From positions 2,356,001-2,420,000 of the forward strand of contig NZ_CP104263.1 in assembly GCF_025244825.1 (NCBI RefSeq): a stretch of DNA of 64,000 bases. Reading direction: 5' to 3'. The DNA comes from Arthrobacter jinronghuae. GTDB lineage: Bacteria; Actinomycetota; Actinomycetes; Actinomycetales; Micrococcaceae. Both the position numbers and the translations under genes were made by a program. This document shows positions 16,498 to 25,833 of the stretch, piece by piece; within the stretch, counting starts at the first letter, position 1, and every line of letters begins with the position of its first letter. Below the pieces are notes generated by a model that ran no database searches, was not told the DNA's origin, and was given only the letters and a program-made list of their open reading frames with translations.

Positions 16498-16980
16498 CTA
16501 GCTTGCCGTCCGGCCTTCCGTCAGGCGCTTCAGCACCGTCGGCGGAACATAGCCTGCGACGTCGCCGCCGAGGGAGGCCACTTCCTTGATGAGGGACGAG
16601 GAAAGGTGGGTGTAGCTGCTTTCCGCGGCGAGGAAGACGGTTTCGACGCCGGTGAGCTGCCTGTTCATGACGGCCATGGGCAGTTCGTACTGGTAGTCCT
16701 GGACGGACCGCAGTCCCTTCACGATCGCGGAGGCGCCGTGCTCCCGGCAGAAGTCGGCCAGCAGCCCGTCCCCCATGGGGACCACGGAAACCCCGCGCAG
16801 CGCCCCAAAGGTTTCCGCCGCCAGTTCCAGGCGTTCCTCGGCACTGAAACGGTATTTCTTTGCATAGTTGGTGGACACCGCCACGATGACTTCGTCGAAG
16901 AGGGTTGCCGCACGGGCAATCACCTCCACATGGCCGTTGTGGATGGGATCAAAGGAACCGGGGCATACAGCACGTCGCAT
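16498..16980 (-). CDS. coaD: Phosphopantetheine adenylyltransferase
   Basis: Transfers AMP from ATP to 4'-phosphopantetheine in coenzyme A synthesis. The 160-aa length is standard. Motifs: CPGSFDPIHNGHVEVI (nucleotidyltransferase T/HxGH) at residues 6-21, VKGLRSVQDYQYE in the middle and YTHLSSSLIKEVASLGGDV near the C-terminus. It lies in the conserved coaD-rsmD-recG neighbourhood, here interrupted by two plus-strand genes. The about 200 nt between it and DUF177 to the left contain no gene that can be supported. Confidence 0.96.
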   Translation of the reverse strand: MRRAVCPGSFDPIHNGHVEVIARAATLFDEVIVAVSTNYAKKYRFSAEERLELAAETFGALRGVSVVPMGDGLLADFCREHGASAIVKGLRSVQDYQYELPMAVMNRQLTGVETVFLAAESSYTHLSSSLIKEVASLGGDVAGYVPPTVLKRLTEGRTAS

Positions 16981-17020
16981 AGGTCGAATCTACCGGGTGC
17001 GGGCGGGTAATACTTGAGGA

Positions 17021-18274
17021 ATGAGTATCAGCACAGCCGCGTCCCTGCTCCGCGCCCGGCCCGGCACCGGCACGGCCGCCGCCCAGCCCTGGCAGCGGAC
17101 CGCCGCGGGAGCCAACCTGCTCGCGGCGGACGGCAATCTCGGGGTGACCATTTTCGAGGAAATCACCGCACTTGCCGGACGGCACGGAGCCATCAACCTC
17201 GGCCAGGGCTTTCCCGATGAAGACGGCCCGGCCGTAATGCTCGACGCCGCGCGGGAGGCCATTGCCTCCGGCGCCAACCAGTACGCCCCGGGACAGGGCC
17301 TGCCGGTGCTGCGCAACGCCGTCGCGGCTCATCAGGAGCGGTTCTACGGGCTGCACGTGGACCCGGACACCGAGGTCATCGTCAGCACCGGCGCCACGGA
17401 AGCCATTGCCTCGGCCCTCCTGGCCCTGACGGGTCCCGGAGACGAGGTGCTGACCTTCGAACCGTTCTACGATTCCTACGGCGCGGTCATCGGGCTCAGC
17501 GGCGCCACGCACACCACCGTCGCCCTCGAGGCTCCGCACTTCCTCCCCGCCGACGGCGCCCTCGAAGCGGCGTTCACCGACCGCACCCGGGTGGTGCTGG
17601 TCAATAATCCGCACAACCCCACGGGCGCCGTCCTCCCCCGCGAGGTCCTGCAGCAGATTGTGGACCTGGCAGCGAAGCACGACGCCGTGATCGTCACCGA
17701 CGAGGTGTACGAACATCTGACCTTCGGGCCGGTGCACATCCCCGTAGCCACGCTGCCCGGCGCCGCGGAACGGACCCTGACCATTTCCTCGGCGGGTAAG
17801 ACATTTTCCGTGACCGGCTGGAAGATCGGCTGGCTCACCGGCCCGGCGCCGCTGGTGGCAGCGGTCCGCACCGTCAAGACCTTCCTGAGCTACACCTCGG
17901 GCACACCCTTCCAGTCCGCGGTCGCCGTCGGCCTGGGACTGGAGGATTCCTACTTCACCGGAGCCGCAGCCGCGCTGCAGGCGAAGCGGGACCTGCTCGG
18001 TTCGGGGCTGCGGGCCGCCGGGATGGAGGTCCTGCCCTCCGCCGGAACGTATTTCGTTACCGCCGATACTTCGCCCCTGGGGATTACGGACGCCACGGAA
18101 CTGGCACGGCGGCTGCCGGAACTGATCGGCGTGGCGGCCATTCCGGTGGCCGTGTTCTGCCACGCCGAAGGAGCGCAGCGCACCCGGTCGCTGCTGAGGT
18201 TCGCGTTCTGCAAGAAAACGGACGTCCTGGACTCCGCCTCCGAGCGTCTCGCCCGGCTGGGCGGGCTGCTGTGA
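17021..18274 (+). CDS. PLP-dependent class I/II aminotransferase (DapC/kynurenine aminotransferase-like)
   Basis: A 417-aa fold-type I aminotransferase. Hallmarks are INLGQGFPDEDGP near residue 62, NQYAPGQGLP, VSTGATEAIAS, NNPHNPTGAVL, DEVYEHL and the PLP-lysine motif SSAGKTFSVTGWKIGW (about residue 260). The family includes N-succinyldiaminopimelate aminotransferase (DapC), methionine and kynurenine aminotransferases. NPHNPTG and the overall pattern resemble actinobacterial DapC-like proteins, but the substrate cannot be fixed by eye. The stop overlaps the next gene by 4 nt. Confidence 0.85.
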   Translation: MSISTAASLLRARPGTGTAAAQPWQRTAAGANLLAADGNLGVTIFEEITALAGRHGAINLGQGFPDEDGPAVMLDAAREAIASGANQYAPGQGLPVLRNAVAAHQERFYGLHVDPDTEVIVSTGATEAIASALLALTGPGDEVLTFEPFYDSYGAVIGLSGATHTTVALEAPHFLPADGALEAAFTDRTRVVLVNNPHNPTGAVLPREVLQQIVDLAAKHDAVIVTDEVYEHLTFGPVHIPVATLPGAAERTLTISSAGKTFSVTGWKIGWLTGPAPLVAAVRTVKTFLSYTSGTPFQSAVAVGLGLEDSYFTGAAAALQAKRDLLGSGLRAAGMEVLPSAGTYFVTADTSPLGITDATELARRLPELIGVAAIPVAVFCHAEGAQRTRSLLRFAFCKKTDVLDSASERLARLGGLL

Positions 18275-19062
18275 ACGCGTCCCGGCTCCTGCGGGGCATC
18301 GGCGCCCACGCCACCATCACCGAAGACGGCTTCACCCCCGGCGCCTACATCCTGAGCATCGGCGGGGCGGAGCAGTCCCACGTGGATCTGGCCCGCCCGC
18401 AGGAAATCTTCTACGAGTACCTGCGCCGGATAGGCAACGTCCTGGACCTGGCCGCACCGGCCGGGGAGCCGCTGCGAGCACTGCACCTGGGTGCCGGAGC
18501 GCTGACCCTCACCCGTTACCTCCAGGCCACCCGCCCCGGGTCCGAACAGGCGGCGGTGGAGCTGGAACGGGAACTGCTGGACTTCGTCCTGGCGCATCTT
18601 CCGCTGCCGGAGGGCACCCGGCTCGAGACCGTCATCGGAGACGCGCGGGAATCACTGGACCGCTTTGACGGCCGGTCCTTCGACGCCATTGTGCTGGACA
18701 TCTTCGCCGGACCCGATGCGCCCGCGCACTTGGCGACGTCGGACTTCTACGCCGAACTGATTGCCTTGCTCTCCCCCGCCGGGGTGCTGCTGGTCAACGT
18801 CGGGGACGATCCGCCGCTGGCCTTCGCCCGCCGGCAGGTCCGCGAGCTGCAGGCCGCCCTGGGTACGGACGGCTTGGATGCGGACGGCGCCCTGGCGGCG
18901 CTGGGTCAGCGGGACATGTTCACGGGGCGCTACCCCGGCAACATTGTGCTCGCGGCAACCCGGTTCCCCTGGCCCGCCGAGTGGACGCAGCAGCTCCTGG
19001 CGGCCGGCCCGCACCCGGCAGCAGTGCTGACGGGCGAGGACCTGGACCGCTTCGCAGGTTAG
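18271..19062 (+). CDS. Spermidine synthase-like methyltransferase-fold protein
   Basis: A 263-aa Rossmann-fold protein of the polyamine aminopropyltransferase superfamily: QSHVDLARPQEIFYEYLRR, a LHLGAGALTLTRYL cofactor loop and VIGDARESL followed by FDAIVLDIFAG. Actinobacteria carry many such stand-alone proteins whose role is not proven. True spermidine synthase activity should not be assumed. The GTG start at 18271 overlaps the aminotransferase stop (GTGA), so the two genes are coupled. The 3' end overlaps the convergent rsmD by 4 nt. Confidence 0.8.
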   Translation: MNASRLLRGIGAHATITEDGFTPGAYILSIGGAEQSHVDLARPQEIFYEYLRRIGNVLDLAAPAGEPLRALHLGAGALTLTRYLQATRPGSEQAAVELERELLDFVLAHLPLPEGTRLETVIGDARESLDRFDGRSFDAIVLDIFAGPDAPAHLATSDFYAELIALLSPAGVLLVNVGDDPPLAFARRQVRELQAALGTDGLDADGALAALGQRDMFTGRYPGNIVLAATRFPWPAEWTQQLLAAGPHPAAVLTGEDLDRFAG

Positions 19063-19667
19063 GCCTGCGCCGCCGCGGCGTCGTCGGACTCTGCGTCGTC
19101 GTCGGCAGGTTCGGCGAACCACAGGGTGGTTTCACCGTATTTACGCTCGCTGAAGCGCTCCAGGCCTTCGGGCCAGACCGGCTCGGGGGAACGCGTGGAG
19201 CGTTCGAGCACCACTACCGCACCGACTGCGAGGTACCCTGCCAGCGGAGTGAGGACGGTAGCCAGCTCGGCTTCGGTGAACGCGTAGGGCGGATCGATGA
19301 ACACCACATCCCAGCGCACGTCCGCCGGGACCCGGAGCAGGAAGGTTTCGGCCTTGGCCCGGTGCACGTTCACGCAGGTTCTGCCCAGGATCTTGTTGAC
19401 CAGTTCCGCGTTCTGCCGGCAGGTCGCCGCGGGCTTGTCAGCCAGTTCCACCAGGTCGACGGCGGCCGCACCGCGGCTGGCGCTCTCCACACCCAGGGCA
19501 CCGGACCCGGCGAACAGGTCCAGCACGCGGGCTTCCTGCAGGATGCCGTAGGACTCGAGGCGGGAAAAGAGGGCTTCCTTTACCCGGTCCGTGGTGGGTC
19601 GCGTTCCGTCACCCGGAACGCTGAACAAGGAGGATCCGCCGGCAGCCCCGGCAATAATGCGGCTCAT
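19059..19667 (-). CDS. rsmD: 16S rRNA (guanine966-N2)-methyltransferase RsmD
   Basis: A 202-aa SAM-dependent methyltransferase. Motifs: MSRIIAGAAGG, PTTDRVKEALFSRL, LDLFAGSGALGVESASRGA (SAM site) and the catalytic FIDPPYAF (DPPY). The acidic C-terminal tail (DDDAESDD) is outside the fold. Located 48 nt after recG in the same direction, the usual coaD-rsmD-recG grouping. Confidence 0.93.
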   Translation of the reverse strand: MSRIIAGAAGGSSLFSVPGDGTRPTTDRVKEALFSRLESYGILQEARVLDLFAGSGALGVESASRGAAAVDLVELADKPAATCRQNAELVNKILGRTCVNVHRAKAETFLLRVPADVRWDVVFIDPPYAFTEAELATVLTPLAGYLAVGAVVVLERSTRSPEPVWPEGLERFSERKYGETTLWFAEPADDDAESDDAAAAQA

Positions 19668-19715
19668 GCCTTCACTTTATCCGCTGCCGGTGCCCCGTCC
19701 GGTTTCCGGTGCCCG

Positions 19716-21941
19716 TTAGCCGCGTTCCAGGAATGCTTCGGCTTCGGGGTTCAGGTAGGCCTCGATGGCTTCGTCCAGGGCCGGATAGTCGCGCAGGTCC
19801 GGATCCGCCGCCACCAGGGCCACGGCGTCGGCACGGGCCTTTTCAATGAGCTTTTCGTCCTGGACGGCGCGCAGCAGTTTCAGGGTGGAGCGGCCGCCGG
19901 ACTGGCTGGCGCCGAGGATGTCGCCTTCGCGGCGCAGTTCAAGGTCCTTGCGGGACAGTTCGAAACCGTCGGTGGTGGCCGCCACGGCCTCGAGCCGCTC
20001 CCGGCTCGGATGCCCCGGTTCCAGCTGCGTCACGAGCAGGCAGGTACCGGGCAGCCCGCCTCGGCCCACCCGGCCGCGCAGCTGGTGCAGCTGGGAGATG
20101 CCGAACCGGTCGGCGTCCATAATCACCATGAGCGAGGCGTTGGGTACGTCCACGCCCACCTCGATGACGGTGGTGGAGACCAGCACCTCAATGTCGCCGC
20201 GGTTGAAGGCAGCCATGGTCTCGTGCTTGTCATTGGGGTCCAGCCGGCCGTGCAGGGGCGCAATGCTCTTGCCTGCGAGCGCCGGCACAGTGGTGAGATA
20301 CTCGACCAGCTCGGTGACGGAGGTCAGCTCCTGCCGCTCGGCACGCGCACGTCCCTCTGCGGCTTCCTTCGAGTCGAACAATGCCAGGTCCGTACCGGGC
20401 TCCTCCTCCTTGGCTCCGATCTTGGGGCAGACCACGTACACCTGTCGGCCGGCGTCGATCTCTTCCCGGGCGCGGGCCCAGATCCGCTGCTCCCACTGCG
20501 GCTTCTCCGCCAGCGGCGAGACGTAGGTGGAGATGCGGGCCCTCCCGGCCGGCAGCTCGGTGAGGGTGGAGACCTCCAGGTCACCGAAGACAGTCATCGC
20601 CACGGTACGGGGAATCGGGGTGGCCGTCATGACCAAAAGGTGCGGGGTGCTGTGCCCCTTGGTGCGCAGCACGTCGCGCTGCTCGACGCCGAACCGGTGC
20701 TGTTCATCCACCACCACCAGGCCGAGGTCGGCAAACGAAACGTTCTCGGACAGCAGGGCGTGCGTGCCGATGATGATTCCGGCCGCGCCGCTGGCAGCGT
20801 CCAGCATCGCAGCCCGGCGCCCGGCGGTGTTCATCGAGCCGGTGAGCAACGCCACGCGGGTGCCGTCCGGGTCGCCGTCAAGCTGTCCGCCGCGGCCCAG
20901 CGGGCCGAGCATGGCGGTGATCGACTCGTAGTGCTGGGATGCCAGGACTTCAGTGGGTGCCAGCAGTGCGGCCTGTCCCCCGGCGTCGATCACCTGCAGC
21001 ATGGCGCGCAGGGCCACCAGGGTCTTGCCCGAACCCACCTCGCCCTGCAGGAGGCGGTTCATGGGGTGGTCCCCGCCCAGTTCAGTGGATAGGTCCCGCC
21101 CGATGTCGGCCTGACCGCGAGTCAGGGTGAAAGGAAGGGCCGCGTCAAAGCGGTCCAGGAGACCCCCGGGCACTGCCGGACGCGCGGTGGCTTCCTCTTC
21201 GGCGGTCAGGGCACGACGCCGGGCCAGTGCGGTCTGCAGGACCAGGGCTTCCTGGTACCGAAACCGGTGCCGTGCGGCGTAGGCCTCCTCCATGGTGGCC
21301 GGCCGGTGGATTCTGTTGTAAGCCGCAACGATGTCCGGCATGCGGTCGCGCTCCCGGATCGCCGCCGGGATCGGATCCCGCAGCCGGGCGCCTTCCATGC
21401 TGTCCAGCAGCATCGACACGGACTTGGCGATGGTCGGACTGGCCACCCTGGCCGACGCGCGGTAGACCGGGATGGGGCGCTTGGCTTCGTCCTCATCCAC
21501 CGAGTCTTCATCCAGGAGCACATAGCTGGGATTGGTCAGCTGCAGCTGGCCCCGGTAGGCGCCCACCTTGCCGGAGAACATGGCCCGGGTGCCGACGGTG
21601 AGTTCCTTGGAGGCATTGAACCCGTTGAAGAACGTCAGATGCAGCTGTCCGAGGCTGCCGTCGGTGTCGTCGGTGACGACCACCTCGACGATTGTCCCCT
21701 TGCGGGCCCGCATCTGCCGGCGGTTGTTGCTTTGCACCCGGGCTATCAGGGTGACGTCTTCGTCGAACGGTATCTCCGCGATGGGCGTGAGTTCACCGCG
21801 CTCCAGATACCGGCGCGGGAAATGGTGGAGCAGATCGCCGACGGTCTTCAGGCCAAGCTGTTTCTCCATGGCGTTGGCCGTGGTTTTGCCGATCCGTCGG
21901 TCCAGCGGAAAGTCGAGTTCTCCGGGGAGCCTAGAGTCCAT
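19716..21941 (-). CDS. recG: ATP-dependent DNA helicase RecG
   Basis: Branch-migration helicase that rescues stalled replication forks. The 741-aa protein has an N-terminal OB wedge domain (residues about 60-160), then helicase domain 1 with Walker A GEVGSGKTLVAL and DEQHRFG (DEXH-type box). Helicase domain 2 follows, with TTVIEVGVDVPNAS and QLHQLRGRVGRG. The C-terminal RecG tail is complete. The start overlaps the end of the DAK2 gene by 11 nt, so translation is coupled. Confidence 0.96.
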   Translation of the reverse strand: MDSRLPGELDFPLDRRIGKTTANAMEKQLGLKTVGDLLHHFPRRYLERGELTPIAEIPFDEDVTLIARVQSNNRRQMRARKGTIVEVVVTDDTDGSLGQLHLTFFNGFNASKELTVGTRAMFSGKVGAYRGQLQLTNPSYVLLDEDSVDEDEAKRPIPVYRASARVASPTIAKSVSMLLDSMEGARLRDPIPAAIRERDRMPDIVAAYNRIHRPATMEEAYAARHRFRYQEALVLQTALARRRALTAEEEATARPAVPGGLLDRFDAALPFTLTRGQADIGRDLSTELGGDHPMNRLLQGEVGSGKTLVALRAMLQVIDAGGQAALLAPTEVLASQHYESITAMLGPLGRGGQLDGDPDGTRVALLTGSMNTAGRRAAMLDAASGAAGIIIGTHALLSENVSFADLGLVVVDEQHRFGVEQRDVLRTKGHSTPHLLVMTATPIPRTVAMTVFGDLEVSTLTELPAGRARISTYVSPLAEKPQWEQRIWARAREEIDAGRQVYVVCPKIGAKEEEPGTDLALFDSKEAAEGRARAERQELTSVTELVEYLTTVPALAGKSIAPLHGRLDPNDKHETMAAFNRGDIEVLVSTTVIEVGVDVPNASLMVIMDADRFGISQLHQLRGRVGRGGLPGTCLLVTQLEPGHPSRERLEAVAATTDGFELSRKDLELRREGDILGASQSGGRSTLKLLRAVQDEKLIEKARADAVALVAADPDLRDYPALDEAIEAYLNPEAEAFLERG

Positions 21942-22923
21942 GTGCCTCGGGGACTTCTTTGGTTTCGTGTCCGTCAGCGGACAGCTCGGTGATGGTCAGG
22001 TTCTCGGGATCACCGAGCGTGCGCAGCAGATCGATGGTCGTACCGGCGTCGGGGGTGTGCACGTGGATCCGCCAGCGGTAGCCGTCTCCCACCGGGCTCA
22101 CGGCGCTCATGATGACGGAGTCCCCCAGCTCGTCCAGCTGCAGCCGCAGAGTGGCTGCATCCAGCGGGCTGAGGGTGATGGTGCACATGACTTCCACGCC
22201 TTCCATGCGGGGCATGTGGGCGTGGATGTGCGGGTCCTGGACGTCGTAGCCGTGCAGTCCGTCCAGCAGTTCTTCCTGCAGTTCCTCGCCCAGGGCTGCA
22301 GCACGCAGGGCGTCCAGAATCAGCAGGAAGCCGACGCCGCCGGCGTCCACCACGCGTGCCGCCGCGAGCGCATCCAGCTGGCTCTCGGTATGGATGACGG
22401 CGGTCAGGGCGGCGTCCATAATGGCCCGCAGCGTGAGTGCGAGTCCTACGTTGCTGTCGTCTCCGGTGACGGCGGGTTCGCTGTCGGAGGCGGCGTGCGC
22501 TGCGGCCTCGAGGACGGAGAGCATGGTGCCGGGCACCGGATCGCTGAGCACCGACCAGGAGCGCAGCTGCGCCCGCTGCAGGGCGGCGGCGAGCAACGGC
22601 GCGGAGAGCCGGGTTGCGCCGGCCAGGGGTTCTGCCATGGAGGTGAGGAAGACGGAAAACAGGGTGCCGGAGTTGCCGCGTGCTTCTTCCATTGCGGCAC
22701 GGCCGGCTGTTCCCAGCAGCTCGCCGATGTCGGCGGTGTCCTCTTCCGCAATGGCCCTCGAGGCGGCGCAGAGAGTCAGGTAGAGGTTGGTGCCGGTATC
22801 GCCGTCGGCCACGGGAAAGATATTGATGGCATTGAGGCGGTCGCTGTGGTTACCCAAGGAGACCTCTGCGTTGCTCAACCATCGCTTCAGCGCTTGCGCG
22901 TTGGCGGTGATTTTAGTCTGCAA
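21931..22923 (-). CDS. DAK2 domain protein (FakA/DhaL-like)
   Basis: A 330-aa protein with an N-terminal DhaL/DAK2 kinase-like ATP-binding domain: INIFPVADGDTGTNLYLTL (Asp-rich Mg-ATP loop) and EARGNSGTLFSVFL. The C-terminal part has a DVQDPHIHAHMPRMEGVEVM region and HVHTPDAG. FakA-type proteins phosphorylate fatty acids with FakB partners, but actinobacterial members next to recG have no proven function. It is shorter than full FakA (about 550 aa). Overlap with recG is conserved in the order. The 171-nt region on its right shows no supported gene; rpmB, often found there, is absent. Confidence 0.85.
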   Translation of the reverse strand: MQTKITANAQALKRWLSNAEVSLGNHSDRLNAINIFPVADGDTGTNLYLTLCAASRAIAEEDTADIGELLGTAGRAAMEEARGNSGTLFSVFLTSMAEPLAGATRLSAPLLAAALQRAQLRSWSVLSDPVPGTMLSVLEAAAHAASDSEPAVTGDDSNVGLALTLRAIMDAALTAVIHTESQLDALAAARVVDAGGVGFLLILDALRAAALGEELQEELLDGLHGYDVQDPHIHAHMPRMEGVEVMCTITLSPLDAATLRLQLDELGDSVIMSAVSPVGDGYRWRIHVHTPDAGTTIDLLRTLGDPENLTITELSADGHETKEVPEAHGL

Positions 22924-23094
22924 GGTAATCCCGTTTCCTGCTTGTAGAGCTGTCTCTGGTCCTGCTGGTGCCGCTCATCGGGGCCCGTCCTATCCGGTCT
23001 TCGCCGTCATTGCCGCTAACCGTCTATGTCATTAGGAAGCCTACCGCAGGGCACTGACAGTGGCCGATAACGATTTACCGCCGGTTGGGCCGGA

Positions 23095-24117
23095 TCAGTT
23101 CCGGGGTGCTGCGGACCGGACGTAGTCGGCAAGGTCGTCAGAGTCCAGTGCAGTACCGATTTCGGCGATGGCTGCATAGTCCGGCACCACAATGGACTGC
23201 CCGTCGGAGGACGTTCCCACTCCGGCGTTCGGCAACGTGAACATATGGACATCCCCGGACCGGACGCTGCGGAGGCTCACGGCCAAAGCCCCTGCCGCGG
23301 CGGCGTCCAGATCTTCATCCACGCTCAGGTACGGCGAAATTTCGCCCACTATGTTGCTGATCTTTACCGGGTTGGTCAGGGTCTGCGTGTTGAGGACGCC
23401 GGAGACCACGCCGCTGAGGAAAGCCTGCTGGTTCTTGACCCGCTGATAGTCGCCGTCGGTAAAGGCGTACCGCTCGCGGACGTACTTGAGCGCAGACTCC
23501 CTCTTCACAGTGATCGGCCCGGCGGCAAAGTACTCCCCATGGTCCCCCTCGGACTGGAAAGCGATGTCGTTGTTGAGGGTAACCCCGCCCAGGGCATCCG
23601 TTAGACCCTGGAACCCTTCGAAGTCGATGATCGCCACGTGGTCGACAGGGATATCGAACAGGGTCTGCACAGTGTCCACAGTCAGGGAAACTCCGCCGAG
23701 AGCCATGGCGGCGTTGATCTTCTGTTCCCCGTACCCGGGGATCTCCACCCACGTGTCGCGCATGATCGACATGACGTAAACGCCGCTCCGGTCGCCCGGG
23801 ATATGGACCAGCATCATCGTGTCCGACCGTGCGTCGCTGGAAGCGGGATCCCGGGTATCGGTGCCCATCAGCAGGATATTCTGCGAGTCTCCTGCGGCAG
23901 CGCCCTTCTCCGGCCGTGCCTCTGGAAGCGCATTGGTAATGGTCTTCGTCGAGCTGTCGAAAGTCCACGCCAGATGCCACAGGAAGCCACCGGCGGCAAG
24001 TGCGGCAACCAGCACGAGGGCCGGAATCATCAGCAGCATATTTCGTACCGGGCGCGATGTCCTGCGCCCGGTATTTGCGGGAACGTCAGTTTCGGCGGAA
24101 AAGGGGTGCTCGCTCAC
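23095..24117 (-). CDS. LytR-CpsA-Psr (LCP) family cell-wall glycopolymer ligase
   Basis: LCP enzymes attach teichoic-acid-like or arabinogalactan-type polymers to peptidoglycan. The 340-aa protein has a short cytoplasmic N-terminus, one transmembrane helix (LLMIPALVLVAALAAGGFLW, residues about 26-45) and an extracytoplasmic LCP domain. In that domain are the diphosphate-binding residues MGTDTRD, RSDTMMLVHI, SIMRDTWV and KINAAMALGG. The frame is open to 24201, but GTG 24117 follows GAGG with 8-nt spacing and gives the family-typical N-terminus. It is divergent from the DUF3515 lipoprotein gene; both promoters lie in the 82-nt gap. Confidence 0.9.
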   Translation of the reverse strand: MSEHPFSAETDVPANTGRRTSRPVRNMLLMIPALVLVAALAAGGFLWHLAWTFDSSTKTITNALPEARPEKGAAAGDSQNILLMGTDTRDPASSDARSDTMMLVHIPGDRSGVYVMSIMRDTWVEIPGYGEQKINAAMALGGVSLTVDTVQTLFDIPVDHVAIIDFEGFQGLTDALGGVTLNNDIAFQSEGDHGEYFAAGPITVKRESALKYVRERYAFTDGDYQRVKNQQAFLSGVVSGVLNTQTLTNPVKISNIVGEISPYLSVDEDLDAAAAGALAVSLRSVRSGDVHMFTLPNAGVGTSSDGQSIVVPDYAAIAEIGTALDSDDLADYVRSAAPRN

Positions 24118-24199
24118 GTGTTTTTCCTCAGCTCGGGGCAGGTATGAGTCTAGCCAGACCGATTCAGGTCCGGGGCGCCGCGCCGGATACGCTGGAATC

Positions 24200-24679
24200 A
24201 TGAAGTCCTATGCGTTACCAGCAGTACTCGTTCTCTCGGCAGTGGCCGCCGCCGGCTGCAGCCCGGTAGCCAGCGTTAATCCGGCTCCGGACGCGGCCAA
24301 CCCGGACTGTGCCGCCGTCATGGTGGCCTTGCCGGACGAGATAGCGGGTTACGCCCTGCGGGACACGGACAGCCAATCGACGGCTGCGTGGGGCAACCCG
24401 TCCCGGGCGATCCTGAAGTGCGGCGTCCCCGTGCCGGGCCCGACAACCGATCCCTGCGCCTCGGTGAACGGCATCGACTGGATCCTGCGTGAGGGCGAAG
24501 ACACCTGGACCGCCACCACCTACGGCCGGGAGCCGGCGGTGGAAGTTCTCTTCGATCCAAACGAGGTTGCCTCGTCCACGCTCCTGGTCCAGCTGCAGAA
24601 CGCGGTGTCGAAAATCGAGCCCACCAGCCAGTGCCTCAGCCCGCAGGACACCCTGGATCTGGAATCCGAACAGGGCTAG
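24200..24679 (+). CDS. DUF3515 lipoprotein
   Basis: A 159-aa secreted lipoprotein. It has a signal peptide (residues 1-18) and lipobox VAAAGC (Cys at about 19). The mature part contains several conserved Cys and Trp residues (NPDCAAVMVALP, KCGVPVPGPT, DPCASVNGIDW). DUF3515 genes sit beside ddl in many actinobacteria, as here (4-nt convergent overlap with ddl). The function is not established. A cell-envelope role is inferred from its neighbours only. Confidence 0.85.
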   Translation: MKSYALPAVLVLSAVAAAGCSPVASVNPAPDAANPDCAAVMVALPDEIAGYALRDTDSQSTAAWGNPSRAILKCGVPVPGPTTDPCASVNGIDWILREGEDTWTATTYGREPAVEVLFDPNEVASSTLLVQLQNAVSKIEPTSQCLSPQDTLDLESEQG

Positions 24680-25833
24680 CGCAGTCCCGTCTTCCGGTCC
24701 AGCGCCAGGGAAATCAGTTCATCGATCAGTTCGGTGTACGGCAGTCCGGACTTGGCCCACATCTGCGGATACATGCTGATGGGTGTGAAGCCGGGCATGG
24801 TGTTGATCTCGTTAATGATCAGCTGGCCGTCCGGGGTGTAGAAGAAGTCCACCCGGGACAGGCCTTCACCGCCCACTGCTTCGAAAGCGGTTCCGGCGAG
24901 CGTGCGGACCTGGGCCGTGATATCCGCCGGCAGGTCGGCCGGGCAGCTGAGGTCTGCCGCTGCGCCGTCCACATACTTGGCTTCGAAGTCGTACCACTCG
25001 TGGCCGCCGTCGCGCACCGCAACCTCGCCGGGCTGGCTGGTGCGCGGATCCTCCGTGCCCCGCCCCTGGAGGACGGCCACTTCGATCTCCCGGCCGATGA
25101 TCCCGGCTTCCACTACGACCTTCGGATCGTGCAGGCGTGCCGCTTCGATGGCTGCCGGCAGTTCCGCTGCGTCCGTGACGCGGGTGATGCCCATGGACGA
25201 ACCGGCGCGGGCGGGCTTGACGAACAGCGGGAAATCGAGGGCACCGGCGCGGTCCAGGCAGGACTGCGGATCGCGCAGCCACTGCCGGTCCGTGATGACC
25301 TCGTAGGGGCCCACCGAGAGGCCTGCGGCTTCGAAGACCACCTTCATGTAGTGCTTGTCCATGCCGACGGCGGACGCCAGGACACCTGCTCCCACGTACC
25401 TCACGTCAGCCATTTCCAACATGCCCTGGAGGGTTCCGTCCTCGCCGAAGGGGCCATGCAGCAGCGGCATCACCACGTCGATGGAGCCCAGGCTGCGGGG
25501 CAGGCTGCCGGCGGCGTGGGCCACCAGTTCGCGGCTGCCGTCCTGCGAGGAGAGCACCACGGATTCCTTCGACGCCGGAACCTCGGGCAGGGTCGCGGCG
25601 CGCAGGGACCACTCAGCCGGATCAGCCGAGACCAGGCTCCACTGGCCGTTCTTCGCGATGCCGATGGGGACGACGTCGTACTTTGACGTATCGATGGCCT
25701 GCAGCACACCGGCGGCTGTCACGCAGCTGACGGCATGCTCGCTGGAGCGTCCGCCGAACAGGACGGCTACCCGGGGGCGCACGGGTCCGGAACGGTCCTC
25801 GATGGTACCGGCGGGCAGGGGTTCAACAGTCAC
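24676..25833 (-). CDS. ddl: D-alanine--D-alanine ligase
   Basis: Makes the D-Ala-D-Ala dipeptide of peptidoglycan precursors. The 385-aa ATP-grasp enzyme shows VLFGGRSSEHAVSCVTA (N-terminal D-Ala site), LHGPFGEDGTLQGML, KPARAGSSMGITRV and INEINTMPGFTPISMYP (metal/ATP loop). It overlaps gpsA by 4 nt and is the last gene of the plsC-gpsA-ddl unit on this strand. The ligase has the Tyr/Ser-type arrangement expected for D-Ala-D-Ala, not the D-Lac pattern, as far as can be judged by eye. Confidence 0.95.
   Translation of the reverse strand: MTVEPLPAGTIEDRSGPVRPRVAVLFGGRSSEHAVSCVTAAGVLQAIDTSKYDVVPIGIAKNGQWSLVSADPAEWSLRAATLPEVPASKESVVLSSQDGSRELVAHAAGSLPRSLGSIDVVMPLLHGPFGEDGTLQGMLEMADVRYVGAGVLASAVGMDKHYMKVVFEAAGLSVGPYEVITDRQWLRDPQSCLDRAGALDFPLFVKPARAGSSMGITRVTDAAELPAAIEAARLHDPKVVVEAGIIGREIEVAVLQGRGTEDPRTSQPGEVAVRDGGHEWYDFEAKYVDGAAADLSCPADLPADITAQVRTLAGTAFEAVGGEGLSRVDFFYTPDGQLIINEINTMPGFTPISMYPQMWAKSGLPYTELIDELISLALDRKTGLR

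Noticed and set aside
18981..21092. A 703-codon plus-strand ORF over rsmD and recG
   Set aside because: Gly/His/Gln-rich shadow with no domain. Both minus-strand genes are clear.
22924..23094. rpmB (L28) next to the DAK2 gene
   Set aside because: Common in other actinobacteria, but no short basic ORF or L28 motif is visible on either strand.
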